From CAUYXJ01 sp963577065 (GTDB taxonomy: Bacteria > Chloroflexota > Dehalococcoidia > Tepidiformales > Tepidiformaceae): a stretch of 30,613 bases of DNA. A model generated the notes under the pieces. The model worked only from the letters and a program-made list of their open reading frames with translations. It had not been told where the DNA came from and made no database searches. The stretch spans positions 1-30,613 of the forward strand of contig CAUYXJ010000030.1 in assembly GCA_963577065.1 (NCBI GenBank). The letters are read 5' to 3'. The position numbers were made by a program, and so were the translations under genes. Numbering within the stretch: the first letter of the stretch is position 1; each line of letters begins with the position of its first letter. Below are positions 7,665-15,382 of the stretch, piece after piece.

Positions 7665-8702
7665 CTACTGGCCGTCGACTGTCGGGCTGGGCTCTTCCGT
7701 GGGCTCAGGGGCATCGGCGGCGCCGGTCGGATCCGCCGGAGCCGTCGGCTCCTCGGTCGCCGTTTCCTGCGGCTCTTCAGTGGCCGGGATTTCGGTGGCG
7801 GTCGGTTCGGCAGTCGCCGTCGCCGTCGGTTCGGCAGTCGCCGTCGCCGTCGGTTCGGCAGTCGCCGTCGCCGTCGGTTCGGCGGTCGGCGGCGCCGTCG
7901 GTTCGGCAGTCGGCGAAGGCTCGGCGAGACCCGAGACGCCGCCTGCAGCGACCGCGGCAACCACCTGATTCGCCTGTTCAATGGCGTCTGTGGCCGCGGG
8001 CGCGAGCTCGTCTTCGGCCTCGCTCAGGACTGCGGCGGTGCTATCGCTCAAACTTCGCACCTTCGCCTGCTGCACGGGATCGAAGCTTCGATCGGCTGCG
8101 AGCGTGAGGAGTTCTCCAAGCTCGCGGGTGAGCCGGTCGATATGACCGACATCGAGATCGCCCCGCGCAACGAGCGTCTGGATCTCGTCGATGCGCTCTT
8201 CCGTCTGGCGGATCTGGACGTTGATGCGCTCGTCATCGCGGGCAAAGGACGACTGCGCGCGCTCGGTCGCGCGCTTGAACGTGTAGTTCCACTCGCCCGG
8301 AACGGCGTCGCTGGAGGTAATGAAGCCGAAGCTGAGCACGCCGAGCGCGCCCGCGACCAGCACGACGGCGAAGGAGGCGGACGCCGTGCGCAGCTGTCCG
8401 AAACCTGGGCGCGGCACGGTTGGCGCTTGGGGCAGCGCCCCGCCCCCGATGACCGGTTCGGCTGCGGCCAGGAACTGCGCCTTGAGCGACGCCTCGAAGT
8501 AGAAACTCGCCTCTTCCTCTTCGAACGCGTGCCCAATGATCTGCCCGGTCGAGAGCAGTGGCCGCAGCCAAACGCGATCGTCCTCGCCATAGAGGGCGAG
8601 GATCGCCGTGATCTCCATCCCGTCCTCATAGAGGGACAGCGCCTCGGCGAGGATAGCGGCCTGCGGATCAGGCGAACGGCAGAGGAATGGCAGCAGACGC
8701 AT
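7665..8702 (-). CDS. DUF5667-domain membrane protein, putative anti-sigma factor
   Basis: 345 residues. Residues about 15-80 (ALSLYEDGMEITAILALYG and WLRPLLSTGQ) form a helical cytoplasmic region like those of Chloroflexota anti-sigma proteins. A membrane segment follows (about 109-129). Outside it is a coiled domain that starts with VPGEWNYTFKRATERAQSSF and matches the DUF5667 pattern. The last 95 residues are a Thr/Glu/Pro/Ala repeat tail. The ATG overlaps the stop of the sigma-factor gene by one base (TGATG), so the two are translationally coupled, which supports a partner role holding the sigma factor at the membrane. The anti-sigma role is inferred from this coupling; no zinc-binding HxxxCxxC motif is present. 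Confidence 0.75.
   Translation of the reverse strand: MRLLPFLCRSPDPQAAILAEALSLYEDGMEITAILALYGEDDRVWLRPLLSTGQIIGHAFEEEEASFYFEASLKAQFLAAAEPVIGGGALPQAPTVPRPGFGQLRTASASFAVVLVAGALGVLSFGFITSSDAVPGEWNYTFKRATERAQSSFARDDERINVQIRQTEERIDEIQTLVARGDLDVGHIDRLTRELGELLTLAADRSFDPVQQAKVRSLSDSTAAVLSEAEDELAPAATDAIEQANQVVAAVAAGGVSGLAEPSPTAEPTAPPTAEPTATATAEPTATATAEPTATATAEPTATEIPATEEPQETATEEPTAPADPTGAADAPEPTEEPSPTVDGQ
7801..7920. repeat. 24-bp tandem repeat, five copies, in the DUF5667 protein tail
   Basis: A 24-bp unit starting GTCGGTTCGGCAGTCG occurs three times identically (7801-7872), then two diverged copies follow (7873-7920). On the minus strand each unit encodes eight residues ending or starting in AEPTATAT. 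It is an in-frame coding repeat that probably forms an extended, perhaps glycosylated, spacer. Confidence 0.9.
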
Positions 8703-9271
8703 CAGTCCCGCGGAACCGTCCCTTGCAGTCGTGCGATCGCTTTGTGCTGGAGGACTTTCACGTTGTTCTCAGTCTTTCCCAGCGTGTTCGCCGTCTCGGC
8801 AACCGAAAGGCCCGCGCCGAAGCGCAGCGCGATCACATCCCGCTGTGCGTGCGGCAGCTTGGCCGCGGCCGCGCGCACCACATCGAGCGTCGCGGAGAAC
8901 TCGTAGGCCGTGACGTGATCGTGACTCAAGTCTGGGAGCGCATCGGAGAGCTCTGCGGGCATACCCCAGCGCTTCTGCCGTCGAGCGTGCGAGGCGACTT
9001 CGTTGCGCGCGATCCGGAAGACCCACGCGCCGAACGGCAAGCCGCGCCATTTGAAGCGGTTCAAGTTCGCGATGACGCGGAGGAAGATCTCTTCCGTCAC
9101 GTCCTCGGCGTCCTCCGTCGAACGCACGCGTCCCGAGACGTAGCGGTAGACCCTCGGAAAGTAGAACGTATAGAGCTGGCTCAGAGCGTCCTGATCGCCA
9201 TCCTTCGCCGAATCGACTGCGAGCCGCTCGTCGAAGTCGGGGGTCAGCTCTTTGGCGGCCGTACTCTCCAC
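8702..9271 (-). CDS. ECF-type sigma-70 family RNA polymerase sigma factor
   Basis: 189 residues from GTG 9271. Region 2 (DALSQLYTFYFPRVYRYVSG, DAEDVTEEIFLRVI, FGAWVFRIARNEVASHARRQ) recognises the -10 element and core polymerase. Region 4 (LPHAQRDVIALRFGAGLS, then ETANTLGKTENNVKVLQHKA) is the -35-binding helix-turn-helix. There is no region 1 or 3, as expected for ECF factors. GTG 9271 is preferred because GGGAG sits 5 nt before it; a TTG at 9295 in the same frame is the alternative and would add 8 residues. It is coupled to the DUF5667 gene. The target regulon cannot be read from this window. Confidence 0.9.
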   Translation of the reverse strand: MESTAAKELTPDFDERLAVDSAKDGDQDALSQLYTFYFPRVYRYVSGRVRSTEDAEDVTEEIFLRVIANLNRFKWRGLPFGAWVFRIARNEVASHARRQKRWGMPAELSDALPDLSHDHVTAYEFSATLDVVRAAAAKLPHAQRDVIALRFGAGLSVAETANTLGKTENNVKVLQHKAIARLQGTVPRD

Positions 9272-9606
9272 GAACGCTCCCGCGGCGTCCCCCAAACGGG
9301 GAACCTCGACCGTACTCCATCTGAGAATTGTGAGCGATAAGTGGTGAACGCAATGTACCCGTCATAACGCCCACCCTGAGCAAAGGTTAATGGGCTCGCG
9401 AATCTCCCCGGGAGGGCGCGGGGGACTGCCTAGGGACTCCACCGGCGACGGCGAACTACGCGGCCCGCCGGCGCGCCCTGCCGGGGGCTGGCGGTAGCCA
9501 TCTCTTGGGCCTTCAGCATCCCTACTACCCTCGCGCGGCCCTGGTCGTTGACGGCCTCAGAGGGGCGCTCGTAGCATTCGAGGAACAGTCCCACCGCAGG
9601 AGTGGC
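9272..9606. other. 335-bp divergent intergenic region between sigma factor and pyrG
   Basis: No gene is supported here. The pyrG-proximal end holds a good promoter (see the separate entry). The sigma-proximal end has only a weak candidate in the minus direction (TTGCGT at 9348-9353 with an AT-rich stretch near 9327-9332). It contains the most AT-rich short stretch of the neighbourhood (9320-9395). No riboswitch fold or attenuator was recognised. Confidence 0.5.
9548..9577 (+). promoter_or_regulatory. pyrG promoter (TTGACG - 18 nt - TAGCAT)
   Basis: The -35 TTGACG (9548-9553) and -10 TAGCAT (9572-9577) are separated by 18 nt. The predicted transcript starts about 22 nt before the ATG and includes the AGGAG ribosome binding site at 9598-9602. 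There is no room for a pyrimidine-run attenuator leader of the type seen at pyrG in Firmicutes. Confidence 0.6.
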
Positions 9607-11247
9607 ATGGCCAAGTTCATCTTCGTGACCGGCGGCGTCGTGAGTTCCGTAGGCAAGGGCATCACGACCGCCAGCATCGGACGACTGCTCAAGTCCCGCG
9701 GCATCTCCGTCACCATCCAGAAGCTCGACCCCTACCTCAACGTCGATCCCGGCACGATGTCGCCCTATCAGCACGGTGAGGTCTTCGTCACCGGCGATGG
9801 GGCCGAGACCGACCTCGATCTCGGCCACTACGAGCGCTTCCTCGACCAAGACCTTTCCGCGGCCTGCTCGGTGACGAGCGGGCAGGTGTACCTCTCCGTC
9901 CTCGAACGCGAGCGGCGCGGTGACTACCTCGGCGGCACCATCCAAGCGGTGCCTCATCTCACGAACGAGATCAAGTCACGCATTTACGGCGCCGCTGCGG
10001 AGAGCGCCGCCGACGTGATCATTTGCGAGGTCGGCGGCACCGTGGGCGACATCGAGGGGCAGACGTTCATCGAGGCGATGCGTCAGATTCGCCACGACGA
10101 AGCCCGCGATCAGTTCCTCAACGTGCACGTCACCTTCCTCCCCTGGATTGGGGCCACGCACGAGCTGAAGACGAAGCCCACCCAGCACTCGGTCAGCGAG
10201 CTCCGCTCGATGGGCATCCAGCCCGACGCCATCGTCGCGCGTAGCGACCACATCGTGCCGAACGACATCCGCGACAAGATCGCCGCCTTCTGCGATGTCG
10301 ACCCCCGTGCCGTGATTCCGCTCGAAACCGTCGACACGATCTATGAGGTGCCGCTGATTCTCGAAGGGCGAGGCCTCGGCGACTATGTCGTCGAGCGCTT
10401 GAACCTCACGGCTACGAAGAACGATCTCCCGATCTGGGAGGCGATGGTTGAGCGGCTCAAGCATCCTGCCGGCGCCATCGAGGTCGCCGTCGTGGGCAAG
10501 TACGTCGAGCTGCAGGACGCCTACCTCTCGGTGAAGGAGGCGCTCGTGCACGCGGGCGTGCACGCAGACGCGGACGTGACCATCCGCTGGGTGCACGCGG
10601 AGGACCTCGAGACCCGCCGCGCCGAGGATGTCCTCGCCGGCGTCGACGGCATCGTCGTACCGGGTGGCTTCGGCGAACGGGGATGGGATGGGAAGATCGA
10701 GGCCGCCCGCTACGCGCGTGAGCAGGGCGTGCCCTACCTCGGGCTCTGTCTCGGCCTGCAGGTGATGGTGACGGAGTTCGCCCGCAACGTCTGCGGCTGG
10801 GAGGGGGCCAACTCCACCGAAATCGATCCGGAGTCGCCCTATCCCGTAATCAGCCTGCTCAAGGAGCAGGAGGGCGTCACGGCCAAGGGCGGGACGATGC
10901 GGCTCGGCTGGTATCCCTGCAAGCTCCGACCCCAGAGCCTAGCGGCGGCCGCCTACGGCACCGACCTGACTAACGAGCGCCATCGCCACCGCTGGGAGCT
11001 GAACAACCGCTACCGGGACGAACTGGAGGCCGCCGGCCTAGTCGTCGGTGGGACCTCCCCCGACGGCGGTCTTGCGGAGATCGGCGAGATTGCGGGCCAC
11101 CCCTTCATGTTGGGGACGCAGTTCCACCCCGAGCTGCAGAGCCGCCCGAACCGGCCCCACCCGCTCTTCACTGCGTTCGTTGCAGCGGCCCTGCGGGACC
11201 TTTCCGCGGGGCCCGAATCCGCCACCGCCGTCGCCGCCACGCACTGA
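9607..11247 (+). CDS. pyrG: CTP synthase (glutamine hydrolysing)
   Basis: 546 residues, the usual family length. It converts UTP, ATP and glutamine to CTP, the last step of cytidine nucleotide synthesis, in the cytoplasm. The N-terminal amidoligase domain starts MAKFIFVTGGVVSSVGKG (nucleotide loop) and includes GTMSPYQHGEVFVTGDGAETDLDLGH and ICEVGGTVGDIEGQ. The C-terminal class I glutamine amidotransferase domain (from about residue 290) has GIVVPGGFGERGWDGK, the nucleophile Cys381 in YLGLCLGLQ, and the His507/Glu509 pair in GTQFHPEL. AGGAG lies 5 nt before the ATG. All catalytic residues are present. A small membrane-protein gene starts 1 nt after its stop and is probably co-transcribed. Confidence 0.98.
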   Translation: MAKFIFVTGGVVSSVGKGITTASIGRLLKSRGISVTIQKLDPYLNVDPGTMSPYQHGEVFVTGDGAETDLDLGHYERFLDQDLSAACSVTSGQVYLSVLERERRGDYLGGTIQAVPHLTNEIKSRIYGAAAESAADVIICEVGGTVGDIEGQTFIEAMRQIRHDEARDQFLNVHVTFLPWIGATHELKTKPTQHSVSELRSMGIQPDAIVARSDHIVPNDIRDKIAAFCDVDPRAVIPLETVDTIYEVPLILEGRGLGDYVVERLNLTATKNDLPIWEAMVERLKHPAGAIEVAVVGKYVELQDAYLSVKEALVHAGVHADADVTIRWVHAEDLETRRAEDVLAGVDGIVVPGGFGERGWDGKIEAARYAREQGVPYLGLCLGLQVMVTEFARNVCGWEGANSTEIDPESPYPVISLLKEQEGVTAKGGTMRLGWYPCKLRPQSLAAAAYGTDLTNERHRHRWELNNRYRDELEAAGLVVGGTSPDGGLAEIGEIAGHPFMLGTQFHPELQSRPNRPHPLFTAFVAAALRDLSAGPESATAVAATH

Positions 11248-11248
11248 C

Positions 11249-11716
11249 GTGGATGGCTGGCGCATCGCCCATACGCTCGGCCTGATCTGGCTGGGAGCGG
11301 GTCTCGGGGCGACCTACCCCCTCATCGTCCGCGCGTGGGTCGCGAAGGACGTGCAGTACCAGATGTACGCCCTCGTGGAGGCTGCGAACAACGAGACGCG
11401 CGTGCTCCTGCCAGGGGCGATGCTGTCCGGGGCCACGGGCTTTTTCTGGGGCGTCGCCGAGGGCTACAACTACGTCGAGGAGGGCTGGCTGGCGGCCCTC
11501 GCGGGGCTCTTCGTTCTCTTCTATCTCGTCTGCCTGCCCCTGCTCGGCTTCGGTTTGCGGCGGGCGCGCACGGCCGCGCTGATCGCGGCGAAGCGCGGCG
11601 AGGTCACCGACGAGCTCCGCGAGATCCTGGACGACCGCGTCCCGCTCGTGTTCGGGACGGTTCTCATCGCGAGCGTGCCGCTGCTCGCCTGGCTCGCCAT
11701 CTTCAAACCCTTCTAA
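11249..11716 (+). CDS. Small polytopic membrane protein, DUF2269-like
   Basis: 155 residues from GTG 11249, one base after the pyrG stop. About four membrane segments are visible: TLGLIWLGAGLGATYPLIV near the start, LLPGAMLSGATGFFWGV, WLAALAGLFVLFYLVCLPLLG, and FGTVLIASVPLLAWLAIF at the end. A charged loop (AKRGEVTDELREILDDRV) lies between the last two. The pattern of an N-terminal helix with WLGAGLG and a central conserved helix is like DUF2269 proteins, whose function is unknown. Coupling to pyrG is probably only transcriptional. Confidence 0.65.
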   Translation: MDGWRIAHTLGLIWLGAGLGATYPLIVRAWVAKDVQYQMYALVEAANNETRVLLPGAMLSGATGFFWGVAEGYNYVEEGWLAALAGLFVLFYLVCLPLLGFGLRRARTAALIAAKRGEVTDELREILDDRVPLVFGTVLIASVPLLAWLAIFKPF

Positions 11717-11761
11717 CGGCGCTCACTCCTGACTAACGGTGTTTCATTCCCGAGCCCAGGG

Positions 11762-11791
11762 CTGACCGGCGCCGCCGGCCCTGCCGATACT
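11762..11791 (+). promoter_or_regulatory. Leaderless promoter (CTGACC - 18 nt - GATACT - 6 nt - ATG)
   Basis: The -10 GATACT (11786-11791) ends exactly 6 nt before the ATG at 11798 and a -35-like CTGACC (11762-11767) precedes it by 18 nt. No Shine-Dalgarno lies between, so transcription would start at or next to the A of the ATG. Confidence 0.55.
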
Positions 11792-11797
11792 CCTACC

Positions 11798-12064
11798 ATG
11801 ACCACCTTGGCTGCCCTCCTCGTGCTGGTCGCCGGCGTTTCCATTGCGTCGAGCGATCTCGGAATCACGGAGTGGTCCCTGGGGTGGAGCGGGGCGACGG
11901 TCGCCCTGATGGCCGCGAGCCTCAGCTACCGCCTCGGCAAGCGCTGGGCGGGGCCGGCCCCGGTCAAGCAGCCCCAGGCCGTGCCCGCCGTCTCGCCGGA
12001 CGAATCGCTGCGCAAGCGCCTCGAAGAGCTCGCGATGCCCGAGAAGGTCGACTCCGCAGCCTAG
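11798..12064 (+). CDS. Small membrane protein, unknown
   Basis: 88 residues. It has two hydrophobic stretches near the N-terminus (TLAALLVLVAGVSIASSDLG and LGWSGATVALMAASLSYRLG) and a soluble C-terminal tail with a short charged helix (DESLRKRLEELAMPEKVD). No family was recognised. It has its own leaderless promoter. Its TAG stop and the TAG stop of the convergent portal gene share the four bases CTAG. Confidence 0.6.
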   Translation: MTTLAALLVLVAGVSIASSDLGITEWSLGWSGATVALMAASLSYRLGKRWAGPAPVKQPQAVPAVSPDESLRKRLEELAMPEKVDSAA

Positions 12065-13406
12065 CGCGCCGGCGCCCCCGCCCCATCCTCACTGAGCGCC
12101 CGCAGCTCTTCGCCGATCCGCGCGAACTCCGCCTCGGGATCCTCGGTCCCCAATCGTTCCGCCGCCGTTCGCCGCGAACGGATACGCGCCTCCACGAGTG
12201 CTCGCTCGTCGGCGACCTGACGGGAACGATCGGCGGGCAGCACCGGACCCCACTGCGCCTCCGCCCGCAGGCCGTCGATGTCGAGTCCCGAGAACTGCGA
12301 GAGCAGGCGCAGCGCGAGCATCGCCCGGCGCTCGTAGACAGCCGATCGAATCAGACGCTTGCGCGCGACCTTGCGCGCAACCGGGTCCAACTCCACGTTC
12401 AGGGCCACACCGCTGAGACCGGCCGGGTTCTGTCCGAAGGCGGTGCGCGGCGACTCGCCGAGGTCGTGCAGCGTCCGGTAGATGAGATCGATGTAGTCAC
12501 GATGGAGGTCGACGCCACCGCCCTGCAGCAGGTCGAGCAGGTACGCGCGCGCGCGCTCCGGCACTTCCCAGACGGCACCCGGCTCGACGGCGATGTCCTG
12601 CGAGCCGGCGACTCCCTCCAGGACGGCGATCGGGTTCCCCGACAGCTCCAGGATCTGGCTCAGCTGGCTGAACGCGCGGTTCAACTCACGATTCGGCTCA
12701 GCCAGCGCCGCGATGTCGCTGGAGCCCCAGGGCTGCTTCGGCTCACGCACGTTCGGGAATACCACGAAGGGAACGAACCCGTACGGGTTCGTTCCCTTCG
12801 CTCGAGTTCGTTTCCGCGCCAGAGCTCGAAGGTCTCGCTCGTCCAGTATTCCGTGACCAGGCTGTCGGCTGGCACCGGCGTGAGTCCGGCGGTGGACGGG
12901 GGCAAGCTGCCGATCGCGTACTGCGAGGCCACGGCTTCGACGCGGGTGGCGTCGTCCGCGCGGCGCCAGACGAAGATCCCCTGGACGTCGGGGGCGGAGA
13001 TGCGAACGCCGCCTTCTTCGACATCCCAGGTGACCTTGTACACCGCATCGCCGAGCACGGCGCAGTCGAGTTCCGTTTCGAAGTCCAGCTGCGCGAGGCC
13101 GTTCGCCCCGGCGACATCGACCAGGGCGAGCTCAGCGACACGCGCGCGATCGCCGGCACCTTTGTCCAGCAGGTCTCGGGCACGGACCTGAACCACGTGC
13201 CCTTCGAGGAGGTAGCTCGTGATCTTGTCGACGAACGCCTTGGCATAGTTGAGGACGAGCCGGCGCTCGCCCCGCCGGGGGCGGCCGACCCACTGCTCGC
13301 CCTCGTAGAACGCGAGGTTCTCGCGGTAGTGGCGCAGGCGATCCTGGTCGATCGCGCGGAGTTGGAGCGGTAGGGCGGTGGCAGGCGATCGTTCCGCGGT
13401 CGTCAT
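12061..13406 (-). pseudogene. Phage portal protein gene with a single-base frameshift
   Basis: The gene reads from ATG 13406 (GGAG 8 nt upstream) in one frame up to about 12800 and in another frame from there to the stop at 12061. The first part (RLRHYRENLAFYEGEQWVG, NYAKAFVDKITSYLLEGH) and the second (NPYGFVPFVVFPNVREP, PWGSSDIAALAEPNRELNR) are typical of SPP1-type portal proteins, the dodecameric DNA-entry ring of tailed phages. Adding one base makes a 448-codon frame, a normal portal length. The break falls inside a perfect 36-bp palindrome. No terminase, capsid or tail gene is next to it; the adaptor-like gene at 15436 and the terminase-like gene at 6611 are the only possible partners. 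It is either a decayed relic or a gene with a consensus error. Confidence 0.82.
12765..12800. repeat. Perfect 36-bp palindrome inside the portal gene
   Basis: The left half CGAAGGGAACGAACCCGT is followed directly by its exact reverse complement, with no spacer; the centre lies between 12782 and 12783. The flanking bases (12764 and 12801) no longer pair. The portal frameshift is inside it. Confidence 0.97.
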
Positions 13407-13498
13407 CGGCACATCTCCGGAGCAGGCGAGCTCGTCGCGTACCGTGACCTTCAGCGCGACGATCTCGAAGCCGCCTATGGCAGCGGTCGCAGAGCCGC

Positions 13499-13528
13499 TT
13501 GTCGCCCGTCGCTCACCCTCGCTACAGT
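13499..13528 (+). promoter_or_regulatory. Leaderless promoter of the clpS-like gene (TTGTCG - 18 nt - TACAGT - 6 nt - GTG)
   Basis: TTGTCG (13499-13504) and TACAGT (13523-13528) with an 18-nt spacer. The -10 ends 6 nt before the GTG at 13535 and no ribosome binding site intervenes. Confidence 0.6.
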
Positions 13529-13534
13529 GCGGGC

Positions 13535-13858
13535 GTGGCGAACGTTACCCAGCCCGAGATCGTTGAGCAGCCCGCCACTGACGAGCAGCTCGAGCCGCCC
13601 CATCACCTCGTCCTCCTCGACGACGATTCACATACCTACCAGTACGTGATCCTCATGCTCGGCCAGCTCTTCGGCTATTCAGCGGAGAAGGGCTTCAGCA
13701 TCGCTTGCGTCGTCGATAGCCAGGGCCGCGCGATCGTCATGACCAACTCGAAGGACGAGTGCCGCCTGAAGCAGGACCAGATCCACGCCTTCGGCCCGGA
13801 TCCGCGGATGGAGGCCTGCGTCGGCAGCATGTCGGCGGTGGTCGAGCCCGCGGAGTAG
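13535..13858 (+). CDS. clpS: ClpS-like adaptor protein (divergent)
   Basis: 107 residues. ClpS docks on the ClpA/C ATPase and delivers substrates, classically those with an N-degron. The core HHLVLLDDDSHTYQYVILML, GYSAEKGFSIACVVDSQGRA and KDECRLKQDQIHAFGPDP follows the ClpS fold, here in the variant found outside Proteobacteria. Two positions of the E. coli N-degron pocket are changed by my alignment: the Asn of the NDD triplet is Asp (LLDDD) and the pocket His is Asp (VVDSQGRA). Substrate choice may therefore differ. The start GTG 13535 follows the leaderless promoter. The next gene, a lipoprotein, begins 2 nt after the stop. Confidence 0.8.
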   Translation: MANVTQPEIVEQPATDEQLEPPHHLVLLDDDSHTYQYVILMLGQLFGYSAEKGFSIACVVDSQGRAIVMTNSKDECRLKQDQIHAFGPDPRMEACVGSMSAVVEPAE

Positions 13859-13860
13859 CG

Positions 13861-14258
13861 GTGCTCCACCGTGCGCTCGGCCTCGCCGCGCTCGGCGCGC
13901 TGGTCACACTCACCCTCGCCTGCGGCGGCAGCTCCGGAAGCGAAGGGGTCCCCAGTTCCTTCTACATCGAAGCGGCTGTCGAGGTCACGGACCACGAGGG
14001 GGAGTCGCCGCGGAGCGAGATCCGCTGGTGGTTCGAACCGCCCGGGCGCTGGCGCTGGGAGATCGAGAACGACCGCGGCCTCTTCTTCGGTCTCTCCGAC
14101 GGAGAGACCCTCTGGATCTATGATCCGGTCGGCAACACCTACTCCAGCGCAGCGCGGGGGCGTCCATTTCGCGGTACACGCCGGGAGTCTACGTCCTCGG
14201 GTGCACACGGCCGGAGTGGCCCGATGACGTTCAGAGGCCGCCCCTATACTGGTTCTAG
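13861..14258 (+). pseudogene. Putative LolA-like lipoprotein gene with a one-base frameshift at a G5 run
   Basis: GTG 13861 starts VLHRALGLAALGALVTLTLAC-GG, a lipoprotein signal. The body (SEIRWWFEPPGRWRWEIEND, GLSDGETLWIYDPVGNTYSS) has the Trp/Tyr-rich strands of LolA/outer-membrane lipoprotein-sorting-like domains. After codon 99 the frame turns into Arg/Ser-rich sequence that runs over the next gene's start. In another frame the protein-like SRYTPGVYVLGCTRPEWPDD continues to a TAG at 14256-14258. One extra G in the run at 14156-14160 would join them into 132 residues. Even then it is short for the family, so it may also be truncated. It follows clpS by 2 nt. Confidence 0.6.
14245..14250 (+). 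promoter_or_regulatory. -10 element (TATACT) of the response-regulator gene
   Basis: TATACT is one mismatch from TATAAT and lies 17 nt before the GTG at 14268. AGGAG (14257-14261) sits between, so this would be a leadered transcript, unlike several neighbours. The -35 region holds only GATGAC (14223-14228, 16-nt spacer). Confidence 0.5.
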
Positions 14259-14267
14259 GAGCCGCCC

Positions 14268-14924
14268 GTGCGCGCCGTCCACATCGTGAGCAGCCAGCCC
14301 GACGTTCTCGCGCTCGTGCCCGAGCTCGAGGATGCGGGCCTTGCCGCGATCACCGTCGACCCCGGCCACTTGGACGCCGTCGATGACCCCGCCAGCGCCT
14401 TGCTCCTCGACCTCCGCGACCTGAGCGGAGCCGCCCTCGAACGGCTGGCCGCCACCTCCGTCGAGCACGAGCTCGTGACGATCTTCGTCTGCGGCCAGGA
14501 CGAGCTCGATCGGATCCCCTTCGACGCGCCCGCCGACGACTTCCTCGTGCTCCCGGCCGCGCCCGGCGAACTGCGGCGGCGTCTCGAACGCGCCCTCTAT
14601 CGCCGCCACGGCATCGACAACGAGAACTTCGTCCGCTGCGGCGCCCTCACGATCGACCTTGGGAACTATCGCGTGACCGTTGCCGGCGAGCCGATCGTGC
14701 TCACCTTCAAGGAGTACGAGCTACTCCGGTATCTGGCGATGAACGCCGGCCGCGTCTCCACGCGCGAGCAGCTCTTGAACCGCGTGTGGGGCTACGATTA
14801 CTACGGTGGCGCGCGTACGGTCGATGTCCACATCCGGCGCATTCGCGCCAAGATCGAAGTTCACGGGCAGGTGGTGATCGAGACCGTCCGCAACGTGGGC
14901 TACCGCCTCGTCGCCTCGGGCTAA
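14268..14924 (+). CDS. OmpR/PhoB-type winged-helix regulator with degenerate receiver
   Basis: 218 residues. The C-terminal DNA-binding domain (about 120-218) is complete: VLTFKEYELLRYLAMNAGRV, LLNRVWGYDYYGGARTVDVH, IRRIRAKI and VRNVGYRL. The N-terminal receiver-like domain keeps an Asp in ALLLDLRD. It lacks the acidic pair (VHIVSSQPD in place of VDDD), the switch Thr (TIFVCGQ) and the conserved Lys (FLVLPAA where TKP is usual). It may therefore work without phosphorylation. No histidine kinase is nearby. GTG 14268 has AGGAG 6 nt upstream. Targets are unknown. Confidence 0.88.
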   Translation: MRAVHIVSSQPDVLALVPELEDAGLAAITVDPGHLDAVDDPASALLLDLRDLSGAALERLAATSVEHELVTIFVCGQDELDRIPFDAPADDFLVLPAAPGELRRRLERALYRRHGIDNENFVRCGALTIDLGNYRVTVAGEPIVLTFKEYELLRYLAMNAGRVSTREQLLNRVWGYDYYGGARTVDVHIRRIRAKIEVHGQVVIETVRNVGYRLVASG

Positions 14925-14969
14925 TGCACCCAACGATCGAGCGCGCGCCTCGCGCCTGAGGAGCCAGAC

Positions 14970-15377
14970 ATGAACGACGAGCAGAGCAAACGCCTGGCTG
15001 AGGCCGCCAATGCGGTCCTGCTAGCAAACGAAGCGCTCAGCGAGGCGAGCGAGAGCATGAACGATCCGCGCCTCGAAAGTGGACAGGACCGTGAGCGAAG
15101 CCGGGCCGCCCAGCAGCTGGCGAGCCGGCTCGACAACGCCGCCAAGCGCATCGAGGATGGCCTCCGGCGAGGCGCGCTCGCCGCGGCCACGCTGGGCACG
15201 CCCGGTGCCTTCGCGCGCTACCGCGACGCGGTCGCGGCCGCACGGGCCGCGCGCGAGGCAGCGCGCGCGATCCCCGACGCCGACGGCACCGCGCAGAAGC
15301 GGGAGGCCGCGGAGGCCACGATGCAGCAGCTCACCACCGCCCTCGAGGGAGCGATCGCCCTCGTTTTTGCGGAGTAA
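14970..15377 (+). CDS. Small all-helical protein, unknown
   Basis: 135 residues, with GAGGAG 9 nt before the ATG. The sequence is almost entirely Ala/Glu/Arg/Leu helix, in two likely long hairpins (SKRLAEAANAVLLANEALSE and RYRDAVAAARAAREAARAIP). There is no signal peptide, membrane segment or catalytic motif. It lies between a regulator and a phage-adaptor-like gene. A structural or scaffold-like role is possible but cannot be shown from the sequence. Confidence 0.6.
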   Translation: MNDEQSKRLAEAANAVLLANEALSEASESMNDPRLESGQDRERSRAAQQLASRLDNAAKRIEDGLRRGALAAATLGTPGAFARYRDAVAAARAAREAARAIPDADGTAQKREAAEATMQQLTTALEGAIALVFAE

Positions 15378-15382
15378 CGCCC

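Noticed and set aside
7801..7920. Possible CRISPR array because of five regular 24-bp units
   Set aside because: There are no spacers; the units are contiguous and encode an in-frame Thr/Glu/Pro/Ala tail.
12765..12800. Palindrome as terminal inverted repeat of an insertion sequence
   Set aside because: It is a single spacer-free palindrome, codes for portal residues in the restored frame, and has no transposase or target duplication.
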